A stretch of 64,000 bases of DNA from Gnetum montanum (GCA_015680685.1 MNCI01007783.1:147112-211111), one strand, 5' to 3'. Counted from the first letter of the stretch, positions 12,036 to 23,940 are shown. Notes: generated by a model not told the origin, from the sequence alone. Numbers and translations are program-made.

Positions 12036-12053
12036 TGGTGCCATTTTCAAGGA
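12036..12053 (+). promoter_or_regulatory. Primer binding site, tRNA-Asp type
   Basis: TGGTGCCATTTTCAAGGA matches 12 of 18 bases of the Athila-type primer site complementary to the 3' end of plant tRNA-Asp (TGGCGCCGTTGCCGGGGA). Five of the six differences are C-to-T or G-to-A. It lies 8 bases after the LTR end, where a minus-strand primer site should be. Confidence 0.65.
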
Positions 12054-12234
12054 CCTGTAATTTCATATGTGCACTATTTAGGACTTAGTGAATATTATTT
12101 AAGATCGTTGAAATGAACCCTAAGGTCAAAATCATTCAAAAAAATTAATAACTACAATTATAATTTAAGCACACTAAATTTTTTTCTAATCCAAAATTTC
12201 TTCTTTTCATAGGCATTATGATTCAAAATCACCA

Positions 12235-13640
12235 ATGCCCCAAGAATTCAAGGTGGTGTGCACTCATCCAGAAGAGTTTGTACCTAATTTCACCCTCATT
12301 CTACATCAAGGTGAGCAACTACAATGGAAAGATATGGATGACAACATTGTTTTGCCTCTTGACTGATATGTTCTTGGGATGTTTCTCTAAACTGTTAAGA
12401 GGTTGGATATCCAAGACCTTCATGATGAATACATTATACAAGACCATGACTATTGGGAATACCATCTCATAGAAACACATTGCAAGTGAGATCAACACCA
12501 AGAGAACCACCAAAAAGCTATGAAGAGGAAATGGTTCACCAACCCGTTATTCCTACTAAAAACAATCAATAATTAGGATCCTCCATATAGGAGTTCTTAA
12601 TATGAATACTCCCCATCCCTTGACATTGGTGATGGGTGCTTGAACTTGAATTTGTAGTTTACTATCAACAATCCAAGTTTATGAAAAAATAGGAGTCAAT
12701 GCAAGGGCTTGGGCAAGCATCCTAATGATAAAAAACCTAATGATCATGATCGTGACAAGTAAAGAGAAGATGGTAGACACCATGGTGGAGGTAGTTCTCC
12801 TCCCTCTTTATCCTCTTCATCTACATCTTCTTCTTCCTCCTCTAAATTTGATCATAACTATAGCAAACAAAAATATGATGAAAGTGAACAATGGGATAAT
12901 GATCATAGGCCTCACCACGATTGAAGGGGTATCTAGGGACATCATAGGCATCATTGAAATCTTATGATGATGAGCCCTTGCTGGAAATTTGAAGCATGTT
13001 GAACACTATAGAGGCAATTAGGATCCCAACTAGGCATATGAAAGATAGCAGAATCAAGTAGTTGGATATGAATAATATCCCAAGATTTGAGGGGGAATAT
13101 AACTTAGATCTATAGACCCATATTTAGGTCTTTCATGATGCCTATGAATTGCAAAACATAGAAAATTATTGGAAGAAACTTAATCTATTCCCCATGACAC
13201 TCATAAAAGAAGCAGAAAGTTGGTATGACTCCTTGGTGTTAGAATCAGTTCATAGATGGAGTATGATGCTTGAGCTATTCATTGAAAAATATCAAACATA
13301 CTCTAGAGTGTTCAATTTGAAAAGGAAAATTGAAGGCTAGTGACAAAGAACACATGAACCCTTGGATACAATCATGGGTAGGTATTATTTCCTTTTGCAT
13401 AGATGTCCTAGCCACGGTTATTCTTATTGAGAATAGCTTCACCATATCATAGATGGGCTCCAATCCAAAATGAGGAGAACTCTTGGGGTTTATGTTAAAG
13501 AGAGATTGTCAAAACTAAGAGTCCATCAGACTCAAAGGCTAATTAAGTAGGTTGCAAAAGAAGAAGATGAGTTGAAAAAATGGATAAGTGCTAAGAAGTA
13601 TGACTAGGATCCTTCCATCAAAAGAAAGAAAGTTTTGACT
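12235..13640 (+). pseudogene. gag region of element P
   Basis: Capsid-like polyprotein remnant. The N-terminal frame (from about 12241) reads EFKVVCTHPEEFVPNFTLIL, then LQWKDMDDNIVLPLD, then stops (tga, taa) with the frame continuing to about 12560. The Retrotrans_gag-type core at 13149-13340 reads LNLFPMTLIKEAESWYDSL, then WSMMLELFIEKY, with hydrophobic and aromatic spacing usual for this domain. A lysine-rich stretch follows to 13640. No zinc knuckle was identified. The same region is on - at about 41840-42990 in element M. Confidence 0.75.
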
Positions 13641-14729
13641 CTACGATAGTGAGAGGGAAGCATCACTTGATGAGGTGGTGTAGTGAAAAACCTTACCAAT
13701 TCAAAAATATATATTTGAAATTTTGGCTAAAATTGATAAAATGTTAAAATATTTGAATAAAAAATTTTAAATTTCTCTAAAAATTGTATAAGAATCCAAA
13801 GAACAAGGTAGTGATCATGACCATAGGAGAAGGAAAGAAGATGAATGTGCCTACCAAAGGAATAAGGGCAAGGCTATGGTAGTAGAAAAGGTTGTGGAAT
13901 TAGAATTAGATGATGATGGTAGGTGTGACATTAGCCAATATGAACATCCCTATGGATGTTACCCTATTGTGTCACACTTACAAGAATTTAGGATGTATGC
14001 TCTGAATCCTAGAATGGCATGAATGCAAGCACCTAGAAAGTTGTCTAATCCTCAAGGAAACCCAAGGTAGTTCCATTAACAATAGCATTCTTATTATCCA
14101 AGTGGAGCTCCACCACAACCATATGAGCAATATCAATAGTGGCAACATTCATAGTTGTAGAGGATGCCACCACCTTGGCAATAGTAACTTTACAGGAAGT
14201 CAAATCCATATGGGTTCTATGTTTAGCAACCAATGTCTTCACATGACTCTTCTTGTCATGTTTTTTTCAACATCACTACTACCCTCTCAAATATTACAGA
14301 ACTCATTCTCCATCTACTAGAGGGAAAACTCCATATCCCTATCACCCTCCTCATTCTTCAACACATGCTTCTCCATCCTCAACCCAATTACCACATACTC
14401 CATCCATGTAGGGTAAAATCCTTGCATAGCTGCAGTAGCATAATGCTACTAGGGTTATTATCTTACAGCCAACTCTGTAGCCAAGTGGGTTAGAACCTAG
14501 ATCCCATAAAGACCATTCTTCTAAACTAATAGCCCTACTAAGTCCTCACCTACTTATGTGATTGGTTCCCCTGTATCTCCTTTCTCTACATCCATTCCTT
14601 TTGAGAGCCCTTCAAACCAAATGCCTCCCAAGATCCATAGAGTTATGTTAACCCATGTTGTATCTTATTGGATCAAGGCTAGCAACCTTCCTAGGAAAAG
14701 ATCTAATCCTGAAAGTCCTATCATCTATT
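13641..14729 (+). pseudogene. gag-protease linker, Gln/Pro-rich, of element P
   Basis: Low-complexity linker between gag and protease. At 14100-14200 the frame reads GAPPQPYEQYQ, then stop-WQHS, with tag stops at positions where Gln (CAG) is expected next to surviving CAA codons. The overlapping open frames at 14102-14493 are alternative-frame shadows of this repetitive sequence. The same linker occurs inverted at 63600-64000 in element T. Confidence 0.6.
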
Positions 14730-15075
14730 TGCAGATTGCTAGGAATAAACCATGCAAGGATTTTCTTGACTCCTATTTTGAAGTTACTTTGATTTTCCAA
14801 AAAATGTACAACACCTAGAATCTACCTTTTCTCAAGAAGGTCAACATGTATTTAGAATTGGTAGATCAGTCCATCACCATTCCTTTGAAACTAGTAGAGG
14901 ACATTGTAACCACTCTATGGGTGGTTGTATCCTACTGATTTCTTAGTAATCAAAGTTGAAAATTGCAAGGAGGACTTTCCAATCATTATGGAAGGGCTTA
15001 GTTGAGAATTTTTGATGTATGAATGGGCATCCGAGATCTTTCCCTAGAGATTTTCAAAGAAAATACATTTGAAAA
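14730..15075 (+). pseudogene. Aspartic protease (retropepsin) of element P
   Basis: Frame reads KPCKDFLDSYFEVTLIF with the active-site motif at 14765-14780, where DSG has become DSY. It continues LVDQSITIPLKLVEDIV and DFLVIKVENCKEDFPIIM, the usual C-terminal flap-side segment of Ty3/gypsy proteases. In element T the equivalent active site is intact (LLDSGSTINLI, - strand, about 63302-63335); in M it is NSR. The enzyme would process the gag-pol polyprotein; this copy cannot. Confidence 0.75.
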
Positions 15076-15659
15076 AATATAAAAGAAGTGAGTTCCATGC
15101 ATCACATACAATGATACTAGGTAAAATTATGTGTAGAAACTTTGGTCTATTAAAAGCACATCAATTAAAATATGTAGATAGTATGCAAATGAATTCAAAA
15201 TCCAAAAGTGATAGTATGTAGTAGCCACTAAATAGGACAACACCCACTAGTTGACAAACGATTATGAGAGCAGCATACTTGGCATGGAACCTACTAAGAG
15301 CTTAAGATGTGCCTATGTTGAAGGCATGGATCAATTGGAATAAGTTCATTGCCAACTCTCCGATGATAAACCTTGATGATAACAATAGGGAAGAGTTGGA
15401 AATCCTTGAAAACTTTAAACAAGATTTCTTAGAGTTTAAAACTCTACCTACTAGCATGGAATATGCATTTTAAAGAAAATTGCAAAATGGTGATAATCAA
15501 TGCTAACCTTACTCTTGAGCAAAAAAGGATGTTATTAAAGATGGTCAACAAATGGTTGACAACCTTTTCTTAGTCATATCCTAAAATCACAATGATTGAT
15601 ATATGCTAGCATGACATCTATAATGATGCAACCATGAAGCCAAACAGATAGCCATAGTA

Positions 15660-16420
15660 ACAGGTGAACCACAAATTGAAACAAATTGTCAAAGAGGAAA
15701 TTGAACAACTCCTCAATGTAGGGTTCATCTATCCAATTACGAAGAGTGAGTAGGTTAACCCACTTATAATTGTGCTAAAGAAAGATTGCAAATGATAGAT
15801 CTGTATTGATTTTAGATTGTTGAACATGATGATATTTAAAGATCATATTCCATTACCATTTGTGGACTAGGTGTTGGACACTATTTTTGGGAATTGCTAT
15901 TATAGCTTCCTAAATTGTTATAGTGGCTATAACCAAATTCAAATCATGCCCAAAGATTAGGACAAAGAAACATTTACAAGTCTATAGGAAACTTTTGCAT
16001 ATTGTATAATGTTATTTGGTCTGTGCAATGCCCCTACAACTTTCTAATGCCTTTTCAGTAGTAAATTAGTAGATGGGTGGAAGTCTTCATGAATTGATTT
16101 TCCACTTATGATGCTACTTTCGAGCAATCCTTGGACCACCTTGTGAAAGTGCTTAAAAGATGCATGAAAACTAATCTTTGACTCAATTGGCAAAAGAGCG
16201 ATCTCATGGTCTAAGAGGGCATTGTGTTGGGGAACAAAATTTCTCAAGTAGGGATTAAGGTAGAACCTAAAAAAATTCAAATCATCCAAGGAATAACCCA
16301 TCAATTGGAAATTGTTAAAAATGTCTAGTCATTCCTTAGAAAGGCTAGCTAGTACCAAAAATTCATAGAGAATTTCTCTAAGATCGCAAAACTATTGGTC
16401 AAGCTTACAAAGAAAGATGC
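15660..16420 (+). pseudogene. Reverse transcriptase domain of element P
   Basis: RT core remnant. Recognisable blocks are KQIVKEEIEQLLNVGFIYPI (15675-15735), VLKKDCKW then ICIDFRLLN (15770-15825), SFLNCYSGYNQIQIMPKD (15905-15960) and LFGLCNAPTTF (16010-16045). The catalytic box expected as FMDD reads FMN followed by a tga at 16087-16098, so both catalytic aspartates are lost. Element M keeps FMDD at the same place and T has FMDN. Several further tag stops occur in frame. Confidence 0.85.
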
Positions 16421-16479
16421 TTTGTTCATATGAACCAAGGAATGTGAAAAGGCATTCTAATAGCTTAAAGAGAATCTTG

Positions 16480-16900
16480 TAGAACCTCCAATTCTATGAG
16501 AATCATATTGGTCTCATCCATTTCACATCATGATAAATGCATCAAACTATGTCTTAAGAGCAATTTTTACATAGTTGGATAGTCATAAATTTCCATATTA
16601 CATCCACTACACAAGCCAAAGCATCATGGGTACATAGCTTAATTACACTAGGATGAAGAAAGAGCTAATGGCTATGGTATATGCTTTGGAGAAGTTCAGG
16701 CATTTTGTGCTTGGATATAAGGTGTTTGTGCACACTAACCACAATTTCATTCACTTCCTAATGAATAAAAAAATGGTGAGCCCTCATGTCATATGGTGGC
16801 TATCGCTCTTGCAAGAGTTTGAACTCACAATGGTAGATTGAAAGGGGATTGAGAATGTGATTGCTGATCATTCGTCTCAATTACAATGGGATAACAAAGA
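16480..16900 (+). pseudogene. RNase H domain of element P
   Basis: Frame reads MINASNYVLRAIF (the first catalytic Asp of MxDAS has become Asn), then YYIHYTSQSIMG, then at 16653-16841 MKKELMAMVYALEKFRHFVL, followed by GYKVFVHTNHNFIHFLMNKK and LLQEFELTMVD, ending ENVIADHSSQL. The order and words match the RNase H of plant gypsy elements of the Athila/Tat type. The usual TDH is TNH here, a second active-site-region change. Confidence 0.85.
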
Positions 16901-17299
16901 GGATGTGAGCCCATACTCTCATCAATTTCCTAATGAATTCCTCTTTGCTGGTGTAATAAATAAAAAAGTACCCATTGAATCAAATGGTACAATGGCATCC
17001 TCACTTATCTTCTCACTCAAAAGATGCCACAAGAGTTAGACCACTAAAAAAATAAGAGTTTCTTCATCAGGAAAAATGCTTCATGGAAATTAACAAACAC
17101 CTTTACAAAGTATGTGTTGATGGCTTGGTTCATTGGTGTGTTCTTGATTCCAACAACTATGCATTCTCTAGGACACTCATGAGGGTCCTTGTGGGGACGA
17201 CTATGTAGGGAGGTGCATGACCATTAAAATCTTGATGGTAGGGTACTATTAGTTGATAATCTTTAGAAATGACCATTAATTTGTTTACTCTTATGAATG

Positions 17300-17870
17300 T
17301 TTTCAATAAGACAGTGGGATGATTGTTCAAATTGTAGAACCTCAACAATGGATCCAACCACTAGAACCCTTCAACATGTATGGCATACACTTCATGGGTC
17401 CCATCACACCCATGTCAAATGGAAAGGCATACATAATAGTCATTATTAACTATTGTAAAAAATTTCTAGAACTAGTGATCATCACTAACTATACATCATC
17501 CACTATTGCATGGTTTCTACAAAAAAATGTTATAAATAGGTTTAGAGTGCCACATGCACTAATTTGTGATAATGGTACTCATTTTATAGGTGCTACCATT
17601 CACAAGCTCGTGCAACACTTAGGGGGTTGAGCATAAATTAATAACATCCTACCACCCCAAGCCAATTATTAAGTAGAGGGTAACAATATCAAGATCACAA
17701 AAATATTAACAAGGACAATTAAAAAATATAGTAGAGATCCTTTCCATGAGGCCGCACAAGTTGATGCAATCAACACCTCATGAAATGAATAACCATACTC
17801 AATCTTTTGAATCTCCTCCTTTCAACTTAGTCATGGGGGAGATGGCCATCCATGCTATTCTATTGAGTGG
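17300..17870 (+). pseudogene. Integrase core of element P
   Basis: Open at 17319-17630: PFNMYGIHFMGPITPMSNGK, then YIIVIINYCKKFLELVIITN, then ICDNGTHFIGATIHKL. Of the D,D-35-E triad the first Asp is His (GIHF for GIDF), the second (CDNGTHF) is kept, and the Glu region continues after a stop as GVEHKLITSYHPKP, near 17628-17670. The C-terminal tail merges into AT-rich spacer near 17880. Related - strand copies are at 37480-38000 and 60328-60930. Confidence 0.85.
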
Positions 17871-17879
17871 CTCCATAGT

Positions 17880-19834
17880 TTTTTTAATTTTTTGTTTTAC
17901 ACGTTCTTTGTTTTTATATCATTTTTATTTTACACATTGTTATTATTTCAAATTTTCTGTTTTACAACATCATTAGTATGTTTTATTTTTCTTAAATATT
18001 TTTAAAATTTCATGTATACTTTACTTTATTTTGATGTGAAATTTTCTTACCTTCTAATAAAAAGATGCTTTATTAGCAACAAGACTTAGTGATGATGCAA
18101 CTAGTTATTAATGGTGGTTTGTACCTAAGGTTTTTGATTACTAATGTATGGTTTTTATTTTTAATTTTGATGATTGATAACTAAGACAGGATTCTTTTAC
18201 ATGAAATAAGGAATGATTCCACATCATCCAGCCATCCACAACTCTATGGTTTTCCTAGTTTTTGAAATACAAGGTTCCTTTTTCATTATTAAAACTTTAA
18301 CGAAGTTGTAACCTTGGTAGTTTCAAAACATGGAAAAGATTCAATAGTTTGGAAAGGGTGTGACTTCAAGGGGATTCAATACTCTTTGTTCTACTTGCTA
18401 TTCCATGTCAACCAATAACATGTTGTTGAAGAAGTCTTTGCATGGTGTGGTTTCCATCCAATAATTCATGAAATATAGAAAATGTTTAAAAGAAAAAACA
18501 AAACATGATGGGAATTCAAAGCACATTTCTTAGACAAAATAAACAAGCTACAAGCACTAGTTATAGGACTAGAAAGTCATGTTACTCATGCCTGAAGGTC
18601 CCCTCTAACTAAGGCCCTTTTTCACTTCCTACTTTTTCTTTCTTTTCAAATAAGAAACTGTGGTTGTCCATGGGAGCATTCTTGTGTCTCAAGGAGATGG
18701 ATGTGTCCGAGAGTGGTGATGTGAAGTCATTAAAAGTGGTTGGCTTTGATCTAGACTAAGGTTTAACTTTATCAAGTTATTTAACCATGAAATTCACAAG
18801 GGACTTCATGTGATCATGATTCGTACATCCATTTAATTCTCTATCTCATCCATTAATGCTCTTCATAACTCACCTCACTGTCAATGTTCATGTTTTTATT
18901 TAATGTATTAGTGCGATGTGTTGAAATTCTTAGGTAGATTCTTCAAGTTTTCGTCCTTAGCTTTTCATAATCATTAATGAAATGTGGGATCCATGGACTT
19001 CTTCATTAATGTTATACAAGGAAAAAAAGGGAATAAGCCTCCTATGGGGAGGATGCACTTGCATAGCTCTTGGTTGGGCTAGTTTAGTCCCTTATCCTTA
19101 GACATTTTGGTAATCAAATCTTTTTCATTTCCCATCAGTTGCATCCAACTATGTGCTCCTTAAGGCATTTCTCCAGTCATTCTCCATATTCTATGAACTC
19201 TCAAATCCTCTTCATGTATTTCATTGTATTCTTAGCTTTTCGGGCTTTCATTTGACTTCAATTTCATTCAAAAGCTCCATATATTTTTCAAATTTTGACT
19301 TGGTCAACTATGATCAATAGCTATGTAGACTAGGCCTAGTTGACATAGATGATTGTGTCAACTAGGTCCCATCAATGAGGCCTAGTAACACAAGGGAAAA
19401 ATTCTATAAATAGCGCTCACCACTTAGGAGTTTTTTTCCATTTGCTTCAAACGTAAGCATAGTTTTTGCAATTTTTCAAACCCCAAAATCTTCCAAAGCT
19501 CATAACTTTCAAAATGTTTGTTCGATTTACTCTATTTTTTAGCCCTATAGCTTCCAGAGGTATGCTTTACATTGTGGGAGCCACATAGGTTTTTGATAGA
19601 AACTATTTTAGCATTTTTCTAACTCCTCCATGGGATTAATGAATAAAATAATATTAAATCATCAACCTATGAAAGTTAAACCCTTCCAACACATTCGACT
19701 TACTTATCTAATTAGGTAATAATAAAATAATTAAACAAGTCATAACCACAACTTAGGAAAGTGTAATTACCCCAAGTGATAAGGTATTCCAAATGTTTCA
19801 AAGTTGCTAATCCTTGGTCATGTTGTGATTATAG
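17880..19834 (+). other. Spacer between integrase and extra ORF of element P
   Basis: Noncoding, collinear with the complement of 34869-36900 in element M (shared 'gaaggtcccctctaactaaggccc' at 18595-18615 and 'gcatggtgtggtttccatcc' at 18439-18458). It carries a TATA region (19404) preceded by LTR U3-like words and ends in 'tgattatag' immediately before the ATG at 19835, a possible splice acceptor. Confidence 0.6.
19404..19413 (+). promoter_or_regulatory. Internal TATA-like core promoter before the extra ORF
   Basis: CTATAAATAG, preceded at 19360-19395 by 'tgtcaactaggtcccatc' and 'aatgaggcc', words found in the LTR U3 (28-bp units at 31632-31743). Element M has 'ctataaatatgc' at the same place (35307-35315, -). 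It looks like a copy of the LTR promoter inside the element; function is inference. Confidence 0.45.
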
Positions 19835-22683
19835 ATGGCACCTAAACTAAAATGCCTATAGGAAGAAGGACCATCTCAACCAAGGGATAAATGACCAAGA
19901 GTCGAAAGGGAGTAGCAACAGCAAGCCTAAGAGCAAGTAGCTGAACTCATGCACTAGGACCTCTTTGGGAGGAGCTCGAAGTAGAATCTAACCAACAAAT
20001 TCCCGAAGAAGTGGCTGTAATTAAATAATCCCATCAAGATGAGGCACCAAGAGTATTGCCAAGAGTTGAGGTCACATTAACTAAATCCTACCTTGATCAA
20101 ATCAAGACTTGTGATATCCAATGTTTAGTTCTCAAAAAATTAAACTTTGGATCATTCTTGGAATATGCTTTATCAAACGTCAAGATGCAATTACAAAACT
20201 CTCTCATGTGGCCAATCATCACTTCTAGTGGGGATTAGTACATGGGAGAGACATATCTCTTCTGGAATACTAGTTGGGCAGGAGCCACTATGAAAATCAA
20301 GGACATTCAAGTGTTCTACACAATGGAAGCTATTGCACAGGCCCTGGGGTTACCTAATATTAGAACAAATTTGGTAGAGATCTCCACACAAGTAGACGTG
20401 GAAGTAAAGAAGGAGTGAACCCAATGATGCTATTGAATGCAACACGAGTATGGTGCACTCACCCTAGTGAAACATGTATATTTCAAGATAACAACTTATC
20501 ACCTTAATCCGATGGTGAGGCCCAATAAGGTAACTACCTTCTCCATTTGTGCATGTATTGCTCTAAGTGGAAAATTCCATGTGAACTTTCCATAGTTGAT
20601 TTATCTAGAGATAAAGAAGCGATTTAAGGAAAATGAACATGGAAGGAAGGCCCTACCATTTTCCTACCTTATTAGAAAATTATGTAAAAGGGTAGGAATA
20701 GTTTTCTATACCAATGATACACTCTAGCATACTCCTTCCTCTTGGATAGAAATGATAAAGGATAAGATCCCTACCACAAGCAAGGGAGAGGAATAGCAAC
20801 CACTATCTTCATTTCCCTTCATGAAACAATGCAAGAATCCCATGCTACCCTTGAACGAGTGCCTAAGATCTAAGAGTAGCTCTTATGTGAGCAAGAGCAA
20901 CAAGCAAAAACATGTAGTGGTGATCAATCTATGTATCACCCAACAATGAGTCACCTCAATGAAGTGACTTGAACCATTAGCCAAATAGAGGAAGATGGGC
21001 TAATTGTTTTAGCCCAAAGAACACAACTACATGTGAGATTGAATCCTAGTGCCCCGAGGTAATGGTGTCTCTCTCATAATAGTAGTAATTACTAGACATC
21101 TCTAGGAATGTCAATACTTTCTCAGTGCATCTAGAGGAGGGTAGGGGATAAATGTCTTGGTGATGTAGCACAATGGATAGGAGACAGTAGTAGAGGTGGT
21201 TGTTGATAGAATTGTCAAGGCATTAAATGTACTTGGGGCATCTATACTAGATGTTTATGCACTCCAAGATGTGCAAACATCTATAGAAATAGTTAGCAGC
21301 AAATTAAGTGCAGCACAACACAAAGAGTCATTGGACCAACTAGTATGAATTGGGCAAATGATTCTAGATGTTTTTAACCTTTCAGATATAATCATTGCAA
21401 CCCATTTGAAGTTGCTAGAAGCAAGATGCATTATGATGGAGGGACAACCTAAAATAGTCTAGGCTAAAAAACAACACTTGGCTACAAAGGTTGCTAAATT
21501 AAGAGTTTATCTTGCTGATCTTGTGCTTCTCAACCTTGTGGTAATCCATGATGAAGCTTTTCAATAGCTTCAAGAAAATCTTAAGAAGGCTAAGGACATA
21601 AAGAAAATGGTGATTTTTGTTCAATCCTTAGCTGATGCCACCATGCACAATATCCAAAATGCCTTGGATCAAAATCACTAAGAGAATGTCGCTTTGACTG
21701 TAGAGAATCACTACTTGGGGAATGTTGATATGCAAAAGCAGCAAATGCAAAATTTCATCCATCAATAGTTGTAGTAGCTAGTTAAAGTAAACATAGAACT
21801 AAGGAGATTGGTAGCAAAAAATAGAAATCTCCCCATGGAGAAAGTTCAAGCTCTTTGCCAAAAATCTCCAATAGAGGTAGCTACCTAGAAAAATGAGGCT
21901 CTCAAATTTGAGAGAGTCAAAAAACACTATAAATATCATGTTGTTCTATAGAAATACTTCAATGAAAAACATATTAAGATGGTGAATGAAAAAGTTAATA
22001 AGGCCCTCTAGTAGCTCAAATAAAAAGGAGATGTTTGGTAGCCTATCTTTGATGGGCTCAATGACTACAACAATGCAGAGATCCACATGAAGGAGTTGTA
22101 GATCAAGGAGATGATGGAGTACATGGAGCTTACCAATTTCTGTTATTTAAATCTAGTGATGCTAACTATTAGATGGCTGTGATCTGAATTGGAGAAATAG
22201 GTCGCTAGTTTCTACTTGTTGTACAAGGTTGAGTTCAAGCATCACAAAGACACCAAGTAGAAGCTTGAGGTGGTAAATGTAGAACTCAATGTTCTTAGGC
22301 AATGCTTCACCGATCAATAGTCTACAACTAAGAACTTGACTAGAAGACTAAGTGATTAATAGGAAATGTAGAACATAGTAAAGGCATTTGATGTTAAATG
22401 CAAACTTTTTGCAACTTGGTTCATCAATGTGAAGAAGTTACTTTCAGCAATGCCTTGTCATTGGAATGTTCCCATACCTACCCACATTCATGATGTGGTG
22501 TGGGCTATAAACAATCCTACAAGTAATGAGGAGAAGATGAAGACATTGTTGGATGCCTTCCGTCTTCCACATGAGGTTGTAGCAATTAGAGGACAACGAC
22601 AACCACCTCCACCACCATGTACACCTGAAGTAGGAGAAGGTTCTTTGGAGCCTTAGGATCCTCCATCGCCTAGGACCATTTGA
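19835..22683 (+). pseudogene. Extra 3' ORF of Athila-like element P (ORF3)
   Basis: Downstream of pol and before the 3' LTR, where env-like or accessory ORFs lie in Athila/Tat elements. The start ATGGCACC is shared with element M (ATG at 34868, -). N terminus MAPKLKC, then EEGPSQPRDK. Around 20145-20360: FGSFLEYALSNVKMQLQNSL, then FWNTSWAGATMKIKDIQVFY, then AIAQALGLP, weakly resembling the plant 'putative transposon protein' domain found in such ORFs. The second half (about 21150-22450) is charged, Gln/Lys/Glu-rich and coiled-coil-like. Consensus end near 22683 (a tag at 22654 replaces tgg seen in the copy at 1-587). About 950 codons, with many tag stops. No env-like membrane segment was evident. 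Function unknown. Confidence 0.6.
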
Positions 22684-22930
22684 ATTTCTTCCTTATTTTT
22701 ACATCACTAGAGGAACTATGTTTATAATTTTTATCGTGGTGTTCAAATTTGTTGTCCTGAACACCAAAAATTTTGTAACGATTGTAATTCTGTACACTGG
22801 AGCACTTAGCATTTGTCCATGTGTGTTGTGTTTGTATATGTCAATAGTCAGTCAATAATCCCATATCTTCCCAAAAATTTGTAAGAAACTTGTTCCTAGT
22901 TTTGTTCACTCAAGGACAAGTTTTCATTTA

Positions 22931-22942
22931 GTCGTGGGGGCA
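22931..22942 (+). promoter_or_regulatory. Polypurine tract of element P
   Basis: 'gtcgtgggggca' directly precedes TGATGA of the LTR at 22943. The same junction occurs in the copies at 773-786, 31763-31779 (-) and 59891-59905 (-). Confidence 0.75.
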
Positions 22943-23384
22943 TGATGAGTCACATTTTTGGGTCCTATCAACATAACCCCATCAATGTGGGATTTGATGC
23001 ATTGATGTGGCCTTGTTGATGCTAGTGTCTGTTTTTGCCTATAAATATGCTCTCACTTGCCATGTTTATGACATCTTTTATCATAGTTGTAGTGGAGCAC
23101 TTGTAGTTTTGTCATTTGAAAGTTAAAATATTTTTCTAAGTGCCCACAATAGGAGTTAAAGAGTGTACACATCTTTATTTGAGCACTCTTGTACCTAAGC
23201 ATGGTAGTATATGTGATGATAAAGATAAGCTTTCTAATAAACCTTGCAACACTTCGAAATAGATTAATTGTTTATTCATGTATTTAATGTTTTGTGCAAT
23301 TTCCTTTAATGCTTTAAGTAATTAAGCTAAACTAAGCTAGATTAAATAGCAATTAATTATGCAACTAAGTATGACCACATTTTA
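22943..23384 (+). repeat. 3' LTR of element P (3'-truncated)
   Basis: Starts TGATGAGTCAC, has TATA 'ctataaatatg' at 23039, and matches 11262-11610. Similarity stops near 'agtatgaccac' at 23370-23380, where an unrelated dispersed repeat begins, so the U5 end is lost and no target-site duplication can be read. Confidence 0.8.
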
Positions 23385-23386
23385 CT

Positions 23387-23530
23387 AAGTACTAGTTACC
23401 TAGGGTTGGAATTTGCCACTTTTTAAAGCCAATTTTCCATAAATTTGGTGTATAATAAGCTTATTTTTAAATGTGAAACATTATAAAAATGATAAAAAGT
23501 TTTAAAAAGGTGTTAATATGATGCTTTAAG
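23387..23530 (+). repeat. Dispersed repeat, copy 2 (unknown family)
   Basis: Same sequence as 9991-10145, starting 'aagtactagttacc'. It abuts the broken end of the element P LTR, so the deletion joined them or the LTR was inserted beside it. Confidence 0.7.
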
Positions 23531-23940
23531 ATTTCTTTCAATAAAGCAATTTAAAAGTTCAAATTCTTTCTAAAACCTAAAACCATGTTTTCTTCAAAGT
23601 AGTTCCAAATTCGTAATTCTATCATTAATAGCTTCTTTAATGAATAAGAAATGTCATTACAATAAGTAATAACTTAAAAGTCATGATTATTTTATAAGTC
23701 TCCAGCGATGTAATGCATTGATAATGTTGGAACTACAATATTCCATTAAATCCACCTAGTTTCTTAAGAATTTAACCATGCATAAATTTATTAACTCTAA
23801 TTTGTTGCCTATGTCATTCGCATAAAGAAATCAACGTAATTATATTCTCATACATATATAAAAACACAAATACAAATGATGCATAAAAATTTTCACATGC
23901 ATAAACTTAGATAATGTGTTTCCTAAAAATTTGATTGTAT
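23531..23940. other. AT-rich flank upstream of peptide gene 1
   Basis: No ORF or repeat recognised. From about 23940 the composition changes to CpG-containing, gene-flanking DNA. Confidence 0.4.

Larger units (their letters stand above)
11262..23384 (+). mobile_element. Athila/Tat-like Ty3/gypsy element P (degenerate, near full length)
   Basis: Order on +: truncated 5' LTR, tRNA-Asp-type primer binding site, gag, protease, RT, RNase H, integrase, about 2 kb spacer, extra ORF, polypurine tract, truncated 3' LTR. The order PR-RT-RH-INT, the RNase H/INT sequence style and the primer site support an Athila/Tat-type lineage; the exact lineage is inference. All ORFs are broken. Element M (30771-43844, -) and element T (59050-64000, -) are relatives. 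Confidence 0.8.

Noticed and set aside
14102-14493. His/Ser/Leu-rich ORFs on +
   Set aside because: Alternative frame of the Gln/Pro-rich gag-protease linker; the same wrong frame appears in element T at 63615-63998.
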